Source of the DNA: Granulicella sp. dw_53
Lineage (GTDB): Bacteria > Acidobacteriota > Terriglobia > Terriglobales > Acidobacteriaceae
Assembly (NCBI RefSeq): GCF_018449545.1
Contig: NZ_JAAVUR010000003.1
Coordinates: forward strand, 310,001 to 374,000
Direction: 5' to 3'
DNA length: 64,000 nucleotides
Position 1 is the first letter of the stretch. Each line of letters starts with the position of its first letter. Positions 36,501 through 44,421 of this stretch are shown in pieces. Under the pieces are notes generated by a model. That model saw only the letters and a program-made list of their open reading frames with translations, ran no database searches and had not been told where the DNA came from. The translations under genes and the position numbers were made by a program.

Positions 36501-36917
36501 GAGGAGAAGGTGGGCGAGCTCGGCGTAGAAGGTGTCGGCGTCGGCCTGGGTGGCGAAGTAGCCGTCGCGCATGCCCCAGTCGCGGATGGACTCGGCGACG
36601 CGGGTGATGAGGGCGCGGACGCCGGACTCACGCTCCTGGGTGCCGTTGAGGCCGTGGAGGTACTTGGAGGCGACGATGTTGGTCGCGGTCATCGACCAGT
36701 CAGCGGGAACTTCGACGTTCTTCTGCTCGAAGATGGTCTTGCCCTTGAAGTCCTGGATGATGGCGTCGCGGAGCTCCCAGATGACCTCGTCGTAGGGGGA
36801 GACACCAGCGCGGGTAAAGTGGCGCGAAAAGGAGAGCCCGGGAGCGTTGGAGGTCTGCTGGGAGGAGGAAGACTGGGCGCCGGTGTTGATGCCGGTCTGA
36901 TTGGGAATCGTGGCCAT
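33597..36917 (-). CDS. nrdJ: Adenosylcobalamin-dependent (class II) ribonucleoside-diphosphate reductase
   Basis: 1106 aa. Reduces ribonucleotides to deoxyribonucleotides using a B12-generated radical, so it works with or without oxygen. N-terminal [19 protein letters not shown], then [21 protein letters not shown]-like region ([16 protein letters not shown]) with an active-site Cys, [24 protein letters not shown] (redox Cys and radical-site region), and [20 protein letters not shown]. A low-complexity segment (about 790-850) precedes a C-terminal domain ending in a Cys-rich zinc-binding tail ([21 protein letters not shown]). ATG preceded by AGGAG in the leader. No other RNR in the window. 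Confidence 0.97.
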   Translation of the reverse strand: [1106 protein letters not shown]

Positions 36918-37370
36918 GGGAAAATTACTCCTTCAAAAACTCTAAAAAGTGTGATGTTGAAACTGATTCTGGGGCCTCAGGCGTTCGGGATCTGAGGTCT
37001 AAAACGGCATCAAGCGCTGGTAAGGGAGCCAGGCGAGCACTCCGGGGGTCTTGCAAGCCGAAATTTAGTTTGATAAACCGAACGTCCTCGGGGTGTTGCA
37101 GTCGTGAAAGTACCGCCCCCTATAGGGTCTGTCAAGTATAAAGCACAACATGTTGTGTTGTCTCTACGAATACCCCTGTTAACAGGAGGTTAATGCGAGA
37201 AGGCGCGAAAAGTCTAGAGATTCGCTGTGGAAGTCTCATTTTCGACGCAATTCGGGCGGGGATATGAGGGGGTCTACAGACGCAGTTTTGAGGCTATGCG
37301 CGGAGGGGGTGAGGCGCAAGGTGCAGGAGTGGTGCAAGTGCGGTGGAGGGAGGTGGAAAAGTAGGAAAAG
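36918..37370 (-). promoter_or_regulatory. nrdJ leader with palindromic operator candidates
   Basis: 453-bp region without a gene. Reading toward nrdJ: CCTGTTAACAGG (37175-37186), a 14-bp palindrome CACAACATGTTGTG (37144-37157), then TTGACA (-35-like, about 37126-37131), and a hairpin CCTCAG/CTGAGG (36975-36997) close to the start codon. The 14-bp palindrome resembles the NrdR-box pattern (ACAC-A-ATAT-T-GTGT) loosely. The two palindromes are centred 30 bp apart, three helical turns. I found no convincing B12-box of a cobalamin riboswitch. Confidence 0.5.
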
Positions 37371-37395
37371 AGGACGTCCGGGAGGCGGACGTCCT
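37371..37395 (-). terminator. Hairpin terminator, minus direction
   Basis: AGGACGTCCG (37371-37380) pairs perfectly with CGGACGTCCT (37386-37395); on the minus strand it is followed by TCTTTTCCTACTTTT. It lies 25 nt downstream of the 37420-37929 frame. Confidence 0.8.
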
Positions 37396-37419
37396 TGGGT
37401 TGCTTGGGAGGGGTCTAAT

Positions 37420-37929
37420 TTATGGTGTCGGCGTGTTTGGCTCCAGCTGAATCAACTTCTGGGCTTCGTAAGGAAGGCGTATCTCCGGAATGACGACTTC
37501 ATACCGGATTCGATCGACGAGAGAGTATTCGGTGAAGCTGATTGGGGTACCGGGGCATAGAAATTGGTGGCCGGAATAATTCTGCGTGAAAGGAAACCGG
37601 TTGCTAAAGCTCAGCGGGGAGGACGTGACAGAGGCGATTCCAGGCGTTCTGGGAGAGTCATCGAGGTTCCCGATCCATCCTGAAGCTGAAGCCCTTGTGT
37701 TTTCAGGCGATTGCAGCCGCGAACAAGGCAGATGGGACCAAGTGGAGGAGAAGAAGGCGAAACGGGGCAGGTGCACGGCAAATCTACAGAAGACAGAAGA
37801 GGAGAGTTCGTTATTTTGAAGCGAGCACAATCCGCCATTGGGAAGAGCGAATGCATCATTCTCGACGGTGACCTGCCGGGTGACTCCGGCGCGTAGGCGG
37901 GAGCTAGCCCAGGAGAGCCGAACGCGCAC
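37420..37929 (-). CDS. Hypothetical frame continuing the patatin gene in phase
   Basis: Up to 169 aa from a GTG at 37929, in the same reading frame as the patatin-like gene and separated from it by a single in-frame TAA (37969-37971). The intervening codons (AEFLQKFKDLPVRVRLSWA) already look protein-like, and no Shine-Dalgarno precedes the GTG. The C-terminus (LVDRIRYEVVIPEIRLPYEAQKLIQLEP) also looks like a real protein, and a strong terminator follows. It could be a separate small gene, a domain lost by a nonsense mutation, or a readthrough extension. No family recognised. Confidence 0.4.
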   Translation of the reverse strand: MRVRLSWASSRLRAGVTRQVTVENDAFALPNGGLCSLQNNELSSSVFCRFAVHLPRFAFFSSTWSHLPCSRLQSPENTRASASGWIGNLDDSPRTPGIASVTSSPLSFSNRFPFTQNYSGHQFLCPGTPISFTEYSLVDRIRYEVVIPEIRLPYEAQKLIQLEPNTPTP

Positions 37930-37968
37930 TGGAAGGTCTTTGAACTTTTGCAGGAACTCAGCCGGACG

Positions 37969-40749
37969 TTAGCGTTTCGTCTCGAACTGTTGAGGATGGA
38001 CCCGGACGTAGGCGATGTGGCAGGCTTCGCTGTCGTCGGAGGGGACGGCAGGACGAGGCTGGCCGGGGGGTGCGCGGTTGAGGATGGTGCGGACCCAGTC
38101 ACGGGCTTGGTCGATGGCGGCGGTGGTCTCGGGACTGACAGCCTGCTCGTGGATGTCCTGGCGCTGGCCGGCGGTGAGGTGCCAGTTGAGCGGCTGAATG
38201 ACGTCGCGGGTGTTCTTCTGGTCGGGGCGGCTGGAGGCGGGATCGAAATTGAAGATGATGTGGTGGATGACCATGTTGCCAACGTTGGCGCTCTCCAGGA
38301 GACAGAGTCCCAGACGGTTGCGGCGGGTGACGCTGACATGTCCCGCCTGCCAGAGGGCGTTGGCGGGTGCAGTGAGCTGGGAGATGGCGTTCCAGTTGTG
38401 CTTGTCTTTGGGGTGGGTCTGGAAGTCGTAGTCGTCCTCGTTGTTCATGGGATCGAGGTCATCGCCGTTGCGGATTTCGATGAGCAGAATGGCGAGGGGC
38501 GGACGAGGGGAGGCTGGCTGGGCTGTCTGCAGGGCGGAGGAGTTGGATGGGGATGGAGCGGCGGTCGGAGCGGCGACGTTGAGGCAGGGATCCTGTCCGA
38601 TGGGAGTCTGAGGCGCTTTGGCCGAGGCGAGGGCGGCGTTGACGAACTCAATGACTGAGGCGGTGCCGTCGTTGTCGTAGTATCCGCCGTCGACGAAGTG
38701 GTAGGCGTGGTCGGCGTAGAGAGCCGGGACGCGGGAGGCGGAGGAGACGAGGGGAAAGGTCGCGGAGAGACGCGCCGCGGTGGCGATGGGCAGATCGGCG
38801 TAGGGACGATGGTGATCGCTCTCGCAGGGCTCTCCGTAGGCGTGAAGGAAGGATTCGGCGGGGAGAAGATCGTTGCCAGGGATGAAGTTCTTGGGAATCT
38901 GGTAGTTGGAGAGGAGGAAGCGGCCTCCGGTCTCGACGGCGGTGGTGTTGAGGACGAAGGCGGGAAGCTTGTTGGCTTCAAGCAGATCCGCGGCTTTGCC
39001 AAGAGTGAGTTGATTGGCGTTGGAGGTGAGCGGTTGGAGGCCGGGAAGATCCTTTGCAGAGGTATGGCAGAGAGGATGGTTGAGGTTGCGGTTGAAGGCC
39101 TCGGTGAGAGCCCAGTTGCGGTCGGGCGGCTGGATTCCGGGGCGGGAGAGCCAGAAGTTGGTCAGGAGGCGGACGAGGTCGTAGTACTCCAGACCCCAGG
39201 CGACGTCCTCGATGCTGGAGCATGCGGCGGCGTTGTTCATGCGCGCCGTGGGCGGATGCTGTGGATCAAAGGGCTGCTGCGCAGTGAACTCCAGCAGATA
39301 GGACATGAGACCGACGCTGCCGCCGGAGACTCCGCTGGCGAGCAGGACGTGGTCGTGGAAGTTATAGGGCTTCGCGGTAGGAGAGGGCGCGTGGAGCGAG
39401 GGATCGTTGGAGAAGCTCTCTTCCAGGCGGCCAAGAATCTCTGTCGTCCAGACAGCGGCGTGGATGCCTCCTCCGGTCGCGGAGACGATGATAAGAGGGT
39501 CGTTGGGATCCTGGGTGCGGAGGGCGAGGGCCTGCGCGGGCGAGGGCGGAGGAGCGCTGGAGCGGGTGACGGCGGAGTAGTAGTGCTCGCCCTGCGTCCA
39601 GTGGAAGACCTTGGGGATGAAGATGAGGAAGAGCAGGGTGGTGAGGACGGGGATGCGGTAGCGGTCGAGGAGGAACGCAACTCCGCTGACGGCCCAGAGG
39701 ATGAAGGAACAGATGACGAGGATGGTCGCGAGGACGGGCAATGCACGTTCCGCGGGAGAGCCGTGAATAAACTGGTGAGCGCTGAAGATGAAGATGGCGA
39801 CGACGGATATGGCCAGAGCGATGAAGAAGTACTTGATGGGCCCGACCCATTTACTGAATTGCGTGGGGGTGCGGACGATTCCGGCGATGAAGAGCGCCGC
39901 GAGGATGCAGGCGACGGAGGCTCCAAGGTGGAGATCCGCACCACGCGGGACCGGAGCGGTGAGCGGATAGAGAAAGATGTAAAGCAGGAAGAAGCCGATG
40001 AGCGAGACGAAGGAGAGGAAGTGGAGCTCCCAGAGCGGACCTTTGCGGCTGGGCGCGAAGCCCGCGTGGGTGAAGAAGAGGAGCTTCATGAGCGGCCACT
40101 CCAGCCAACGAGCCAAGATGGGACGCGGAGCCAAGTGAAGATCGCCGAAGAGGGGCTCGGGGAAGATGAGGGGCTTGGCCGCGGGCGGGCTTCCTGACGG
40201 ATCGGTGTAAGTCCAGTAGTAGAAGAGCGAGACGACGTACCAGAAGATGCCACCGAGGAGGACGCCCGCTGCGAGGTAGAGCCAGACGAGCTGGCGAGCG
40301 TGGAAGTGGAACAGGGGCAGGGGGAAGTTGTGCTCCCGCTCACTCATCGCGGTGCAGCCCAGGTAGATGAGGGTGATCAGGGTTGGAATGTGCGCCAGGA
40401 AGAGGGCCCACCAGACGGGCTTCGGTGCTGGGCTGCAGAAGAGCCAGCGGAGGAGGTATGGAGGCTGGGTTCCGAAGCGGTCGAGGCCGTTCATGCAGAA
40501 GTTGCGGGTGGTGATCAGGACGATCATGCCCAGCGCGACGACGAAGAAGGCGTCCTGAGTGGCTTGCCAGGGGCTATTGGGCGCCATGAAGGCGCGGGTG
40601 ATGGACGTGGTGTAGCCCAGATAGTCCAGCAGAATCATCATCGGCAGGAAGAACCAGAAGATGATGCTGAAGCGGAGGAAATACAGATACTGGGACCAAG
40701 CCGAGATCTTCTGGCGGGCCGACTGTGCGGTTTCTTCTTTCGCAGACAT
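37969..40749 (-). CDS. Patatin-like phospholipase with N-terminal membrane domain
   Basis: 926 aa. The first ~400 residues contain about nine membrane helices (FSIIFWFFLPMMILLDYLGY onward). The C-terminal half is a patatin-like serine lipase: oxyanion-type SATGGGIHAAVWTTEIL, nucleophile elbow GVSGGSVG, and the catalytic-Asp motif DGGYYDNDG. Patatins hydrolyse acyl esters of phospholipids; membrane fusion suggests action at the inner membrane. Starts with ATG at 40749. Related membrane-patatin fusions are uncharacterised. Single gene, divergent from the Crp/Fnr regulator. Confidence 0.87.
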   Translation of the reverse strand: MSAKEETAQSARQKISAWSQYLYFLRFSIIFWFFLPMMILLDYLGYTTSITRAFMAPNSPWQATQDAFFVVALGMIVLITTRNFCMNGLDRFGTQPPYLLRWLFCSPAPKPVWWALFLAHIPTLITLIYLGCTAMSEREHNFPLPLFHFHARQLVWLYLAAGVLLGGIFWYVVSLFYYWTYTDPSGSPPAAKPLIFPEPLFGDLHLAPRPILARWLEWPLMKLLFFTHAGFAPSRKGPLWELHFLSFVSLIGFFLLYIFLYPLTAPVPRGADLHLGASVACILAALFIAGIVRTPTQFSKWVGPIKYFFIALAISVVAIFIFSAHQFIHGSPAERALPVLATILVICSFILWAVSGVAFLLDRYRIPVLTTLLFLIFIPKVFHWTQGEHYYSAVTRSSAPPPSPAQALALRTQDPNDPLIIVSATGGGIHAAVWTTEILGRLEESFSNDPSLHAPSPTAKPYNFHDHVLLASGVSGGSVGLMSYLLEFTAQQPFDPQHPPTARMNNAAACSSIEDVAWGLEYYDLVRLLTNFWLSRPGIQPPDRNWALTEAFNRNLNHPLCHTSAKDLPGLQPLTSNANQLTLGKAADLLEANKLPAFVLNTTAVETGGRFLLSNYQIPKNFIPGNDLLPAESFLHAYGEPCESDHHRPYADLPIATAARLSATFPLVSSASRVPALYADHAYHFVDGGYYDNDGTASVIEFVNAALASAKAPQTPIGQDPCLNVAAPTAAPSPSNSSALQTAQPASPRPPLAILLIEIRNGDDLDPMNNEDDYDFQTHPKDKHNWNAISQLTAPANALWQAGHVSVTRRNRLGLCLLESANVGNMVIHHIIFNFDPASSRPDQKNTRDVIQPLNWHLTAGQRQDIHEQAVSPETTAAIDQARDWVRTILNRAPPGQPRPAVPSDDSEACHIAYVRVHPQQFETKR

Positions 40750-40938
40750 CCACTGACACCAATCCGGGGAACGGACCTTTTCTAAAGAATAAATACAGTG
40801 TGGGGGCCGTTGGAAGGTTTTGCCGTAGCGCCGACATTAGCGAGAATCCCTGCCGATTGCAAGATTTTTCTTGTGGCGGCAGACTGGACGCAGGCCATTG
40901 CGGAGTAGCCGGATCTCGCGGCGGGGGTAGGATGGGGT

Positions 40939-41658
40939 ATGGCATTGCGGCGGAGTTGCGTGGAGTGCACGGTGCGAGGAGCACACTGTTTCTGCAGCTT
41001 GAACATGGACGCCTTGCGGGAGCTCGACCGGCTGGGTGAGCAGGTGACCTATGTGGAGGGCGACCGGGTGGTGGAGGAAGGGGCCGCGGCGGAGCGGGTG
41101 TGCGTGGTCTGCAAGGGGACTCTGAAGCTGACGACCTCTTCGCGGGATGGGCGGCTGTTGCTGCTGCGGATCGCGGGACCGGGGGATGTGTTGGGTTTGG
41201 CTTCGGCGCTTAAGGGGACGATCTACGAGTCGACGGCGGAGGCCCTGGAGGAGTGCGAGGTTCGGGTGATGGACCGGGAGGACTTTCTGCGGTTTATGGA
41301 GGAGTTTCGCGGGGTGGGGCTGAACTCGGCGGAGACCGTGGCGCGGGAGTATGGAACGGCGGTGACGAGCGCGCGGCGGTTGGCGCTGTCGGGGTCGGCG
41401 GCGGGACGGCTGGCGAGTGTCCTGCTGGACTGGGGACGGACGCGGGCCGGACGAGCTGCAGCCGAGGCGGGCGATGTCGAAGGGCCGCTGCGATTTCGGA
41501 TGCCTTTGACGCACGAAGAGCTTGGGCATATGGCGGGAATCTCACGGGAGACGGCGACTCGGGCGCTCACGAAGATGAAGGCCGAGGGCTTAATCGAGAT
41601 CGAAGGAGAGCGGATCGTGCTGCCTTCGCCGGAGAAGCTGGAGCGGTTGTACTGTTAG
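40939..41658 (+). CDS. Crp/Fnr-family transcriptional regulator with N-terminal Cys cluster
   Basis: 239 aa. N-terminal cysteines at 7, 10, 17 and 19 (CVECTVRGAHCFC) resemble the cluster region of FNR-type proteins. Residues about 25-140 are a cyclic-nucleotide-binding-like beta barrel (VEGDRVVEEGAAAERVCVVCKG), and 155-235 a winged helix with recognition helix GISRETATRALTKMKAEGLI. It is a good candidate to bind the perfect TGTGA-N6-TCACA site at 44390 (inference). Effector (redox, c-di-GMP, other) cannot be read. Confidence 0.92.
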   Translation: MALRRSCVECTVRGAHCFCSLNMDALRELDRLGEQVTYVEGDRVVEEGAAAERVCVVCKGTLKLTTSSRDGRLLLLRIAGPGDVLGLASALKGTIYESTAEALEECEVRVMDREDFLRFMEEFRGVGLNSAETVAREYGTAVTSARRLALSGSAAGRLASVLLDWGRTRAGRAAAEAGDVEGPLRFRMPLTHEELGHMAGISRETATRALTKMKAEGLIEIEGERIVLPSPEKLERLYC

Positions 41659-42508
41659 CACTTCCCTAAGCGCTTTGGATATCCGCCCTCTCCGGGTGAA
41701 GTTGGTCGTGATGTACGGCGACAAGAGGCTTAGCAGACGTCTTCAATCCTGGCTCGACAGGCTGAAGGCAGAGCGTTCGTAGTGTCGCCCGCCCTACTGT
41801 GCCGTAGCGTGGTCTGTCAGACCCCCTCCCCCCGCTTTTTGGGACAAAGTCTTCGTTTAAGACGGTTTATCCCTGGACTTTTTCCTCTACCCCGGCGGGG
41901 TGCTTCGCACAAACTTCTCCAAGATTTCAAGGACCTGACAACACTGTCCGCACTGAGCGGTCTTGATGCATTTCGTGCTGTCTCTTGCTTCTAACTTTTG
42001 TTTCTATTCCTACTTCTATTTTATCGAGCCAACCATAACTCCAGTGCCACTTGGATCTTCATGATTCGACATACGTTCGTTGAGTTTGGGGCTTGACAAC
42101 GTGTTTTGCTGGCGATTTTACAGATTCAATACGTAAGGATCTGTGGGGGTTGAATTTAGCGTGAGTCATCCACGCGCGTCGGAGATGGATATCTCATGGC
42201 GCACTGCGTCGTATGCTCATGGACCGCATGGAATAGAAGCCGCAGTTTATGAGCATACGAATGCAGACAGGTTAGAAGCTGGAGACTGATGGCATCGAAC
42301 GGTCTTCCAACTGGTAACAGTTCGGGCTGGGGGGAAAGAGGTGGTTTGAGGGTTTGACCTTCAAACTAGTTTTGGTGCTTGCTACAGGTTTTCTTCCAGG
42401 ATTGACGGTGTTGGAGGTTGACGCATTCTTCAGGCCCGGTTGAACGGACGACGGGGGAGTAGTTGCATGTTTTCTGTCTGGCATGGGGAGGACCTCGCAC
42501 GGACCCAA
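41659..42508. other. Gene-free intergenic region between crp-like gene and ctaD
   Basis: 850 bp between convergent genes. Holds repeat copy B (41820-42113) and a perfect 11-bp inverted repeat CGTATGCTCAT (42210-42220) / ATGAGCATACG (42249-42259) with a 28-nt loop. Nothing else recognisable; frames here are short and lack ribosome sites. Confidence 0.7.
41820..42113 (+). repeat. Intergenic repeat family, copy B
   Basis: Starts GACCCCCTCCCCCC, then GGGACAAAGTCTTC, and ends with the core CTTCTATTTTA, CCATAACTCCAGTGCCAC, ATCTTCATGATTCG, GGGGCTTGACA, GTGTTTTGCTGG. Best preserved copy. Same order of blocks as copies A and C. Confidence 0.8.
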
Positions 42509-44176
42509 CTAGGGTGCCACAGTGGATGCAGGATTGTCGATAGAGGCGTAGTCATAAGCCTCGTGAGTGACGATTGGAGTTTCAAAAAAGTTCTCGGTGG
42601 GTGGAGGTGAGGTGGTCTGCCACTCGAGACCGTAGGCGCGCCAGGGGTTCGAGGAGGCAATGGGTCCGGCGTACAAGGACCAGATGAGATAGATGGAGAC
42701 CATCATGTATCCGAGTCCCATGACGGTGGCTCCCGCGGTGGAGAAGACGTTGAGGACCTGCCACTCCGCGGGATAGGAGGCGTAGCGGCGGGGCATGCCG
42801 AGGTAGCCGAGGATGAACTGCGGACCGAAGGTAAAGAAGAAGCCCACAAAGATGACTACGGCGGCGACCTTGGCGGGGCCTTCGGGGTACATGCGGCCGG
42901 TGATCTTGGGCCACCAGAAGTGGAGTCCGCCGAGATAGGCCATGATGACGGCTCCGACCATGACGAAGTGGAAGTGGGCGACGATGAAGTAGGTCTCGGT
43001 GAGGTGGACATCCATGCCGAGAGAGCCGAGGAAGACGCCGGTGCATCCACCGATGAGGAAGAGGCCCATGAAGCACAAGGCGTAGACCATCGGGGCTTGA
43101 AAGGTGATGGAGCCTTGAGAGAGCGTGAGGGTCCAGTTGAAGACCTTGATGGCGGAGGGTACGGCGACCAGCATGGTGAGCAGCGAGAAGACCAGCGCGG
43201 AGTACTGGCTGACACCCATGATGAACATGTGGTGCTCCCAGACGAAGAAGCCGAAGACGGCGATGGCGACTGAAGAGAAGGCTACGGCGGTGTAGCCAAA
43301 GATGCGCTTGCGGGAGAAGCAGGCGATGATCTCGGAGATGACGGCCATGCCGGGCAGCAGCATCACGTAGACGGCGGGGTGCGAGTAGAACCAGAAGAGA
43401 TGTTGGAAGAGGAGCGGGTCGCCGCCCTTGGTGGGGTCGAAGAAGCCGAATCCGAAGAGGCGTTCGACCGCGACCAGAACGATAGTGACGGCGACGACGG
43501 GCGTTCCGAGGATCATGATGACCGACGCGGCGTAGTGCGACCAGACGAAGAGCGGGAGGCGGAACCAGGTGAGGCCGGGCGCGCGCATGCGGTGGATGGT
43601 GACGATGAAGTTGAGGCCAGTAAGGATGGAGGAGAAGCCTGCGACGAAGGCCGCGAGTCCGGCGGAGATGACGTTGGTGTTGACGAAGTGCGTGCTGAGG
43701 GGAGTGGTGAAGGTCCAGCCGGTGTCGACGCCGCCGTTGATGACGGTGTAGAGCAACAGAAGCGATGCGATGACGTAGCAGTACCAACTGAGGAGGTTGA
43801 TGCGCGGGAAGGCGAGGTCGCGGGCGCCGAGCATCAAGGGCAGGACGAAGTTGCCCAGGATGGCGGGAATGGCAGGGATGAGGACGAAGAAGACCATGAC
43901 GATGCCGTGCATGGTGAAGACCTTGTTGTAGCTGTCCGAGGACATGAGGTCCGACGCGGGCGTGAGAAGCTCCATGCGGATGGCCATGGCGAGGAGGCCG
44001 CCGACCAGGAAGAAGAAGCTCACGCTGATGAAGTAGAGGATCGCGATGCGCTTGTGGTCGCTGGTGAGGAGCCAGCTCTTGAGGCCGTACTCGTTGTTTA
44101 GGTAGTTGCGCGGCCTCGCGGGGGCTGGATCGGCGGCGATGCTTTGATCGGTCAGAGCGGGAAGCAGAACGCTCAT
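42509..44176 (-). CDS. ctaD: Cytochrome c oxidase subunit I, A2-type haem-copper oxidase
   Basis: 555 aa, about 12 membrane helices. His90 in FTMHG is the low-spin haem ligand. The helix VI motif is YSHPAVY (264-270): Cu-B ligand His266 and cross-linked Tyr270 are present, but the usual proton-channel Glu of xGHPEVY is replaced, with the YS pair that defines A2-type oxidases. HFHFVMVG (haem a3/a His pair) follows. Terminal oxidase catalytic subunit of aerobic respiration. Its ATG overlaps the stop of a 57-aa Cys-rich gene. Subunits II and III are not in the window. Confidence 0.96.
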   Translation of the reverse strand: MSVLLPALTDQSIAADPAPARPRNYLNNEYGLKSWLLTSDHKRIAILYFISVSFFFLVGGLLAMAIRMELLTPASDLMSSDSYNKVFTMHGIVMVFFVLIPAIPAILGNFVLPLMLGARDLAFPRINLLSWYCYVIASLLLLYTVINGGVDTGWTFTTPLSTHFVNTNVISAGLAAFVAGFSSILTGLNFIVTIHRMRAPGLTWFRLPLFVWSHYAASVIMILGTPVVAVTIVLVAVERLFGFGFFDPTKGGDPLLFQHLFWFYSHPAVYVMLLPGMAVISEIIACFSRKRIFGYTAVAFSSVAIAVFGFFVWEHHMFIMGVSQYSALVFSLLTMLVAVPSAIKVFNWTLTLSQGSITFQAPMVYALCFMGLFLIGGCTGVFLGSLGMDVHLTETYFIVAHFHFVMVGAVIMAYLGGLHFWWPKITGRMYPEGPAKVAAVVIFVGFFFTFGPQFILGYLGMPRRYASYPAEWQVLNVFSTAGATVMGLGYMMVSIYLIWSLYAGPIASSNPWRAYGLEWQTTSPPPTENFFETPIVTHEAYDYASIDNPASTVAP

Positions 44177-44346
44177 CGTGAGGCTCCGATGACACAGGGC
44201 AAGACCGCGATGGGGGTCGCCAGCGCGAGCACGGCCAGGACGATGAGGGGCGGGCAGGAGTTGCTGGTCTTATAGCCGGTGCAGACGCAGGTGCCGGTGC
44301 AGGACTTATCAGAGTGAGAGCAGCGGGTGAAGGTGGGTGTTTGCAT
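44173..44346 (-). CDS. 57-aa cysteine-rich membrane protein coupled to ctaD
   Basis: ATG at 44346 with GGAGG 6 nt upstream; the TGA stop overlaps the ctaD start (ATGA), an arrangement for translational coupling. 57 aa: Cys at 9, 16, 20, 22 and 31 in a hydrophilic N-terminus ([18 protein letters not shown]) followed by a single membrane helix (about 33-55, [18 protein letters not shown]) with Cys50. The CX6CX3CXC spacing suggests metal binding; with ctaD next to it, a role in copper delivery, assembly or as an oxidase accessory subunit is plausible but not demonstrated. No family recognised. Confidence 0.75.
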   Translation of the reverse strand: MQTPTFTRCSHSDKSCTGTCVCTGYKTSNSCPPLIVLAVLALATPIAVLPCVIGASR

Positions 44347-44389
44347 GGGTGCCTCCGATATGAGGATGAAGGCACCTGAAGAAAGCGTC

Positions 44390-44405
44390 TGTGATGGCCA
44401 TCACA
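44390..44405 (-). promoter_or_regulatory. Perfect Crp/Fnr-type operator upstream of the ctaD unit
   Basis: TGTGATGGCCATCACA is a perfect 16-bp palindrome matching the Crp half-sites TGTGA-N6-TCACA and containing an FNR-like TGAT-N4-ATCA core. It lies 52 bp (centre) before the Cys-rich ORF start and just after the preceding gene's stop (44422). Confidence 0.75.
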
Positions 44406-44421
44406 AGCGGACGGAAGCCAA

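Noticed and set aside
33882..36995. 1037-codon open frame antisense to nrdJ
   Set aside because: Val/Gly/Glu-rich translation without domains; mirror of codon bias in a high-G+C gene.
36918..37140. Cobalamin riboswitch before B12-dependent nrdJ
   Set aside because: I looked for the B12 box and found only partial matches (GCCTGGC region); not convincing.
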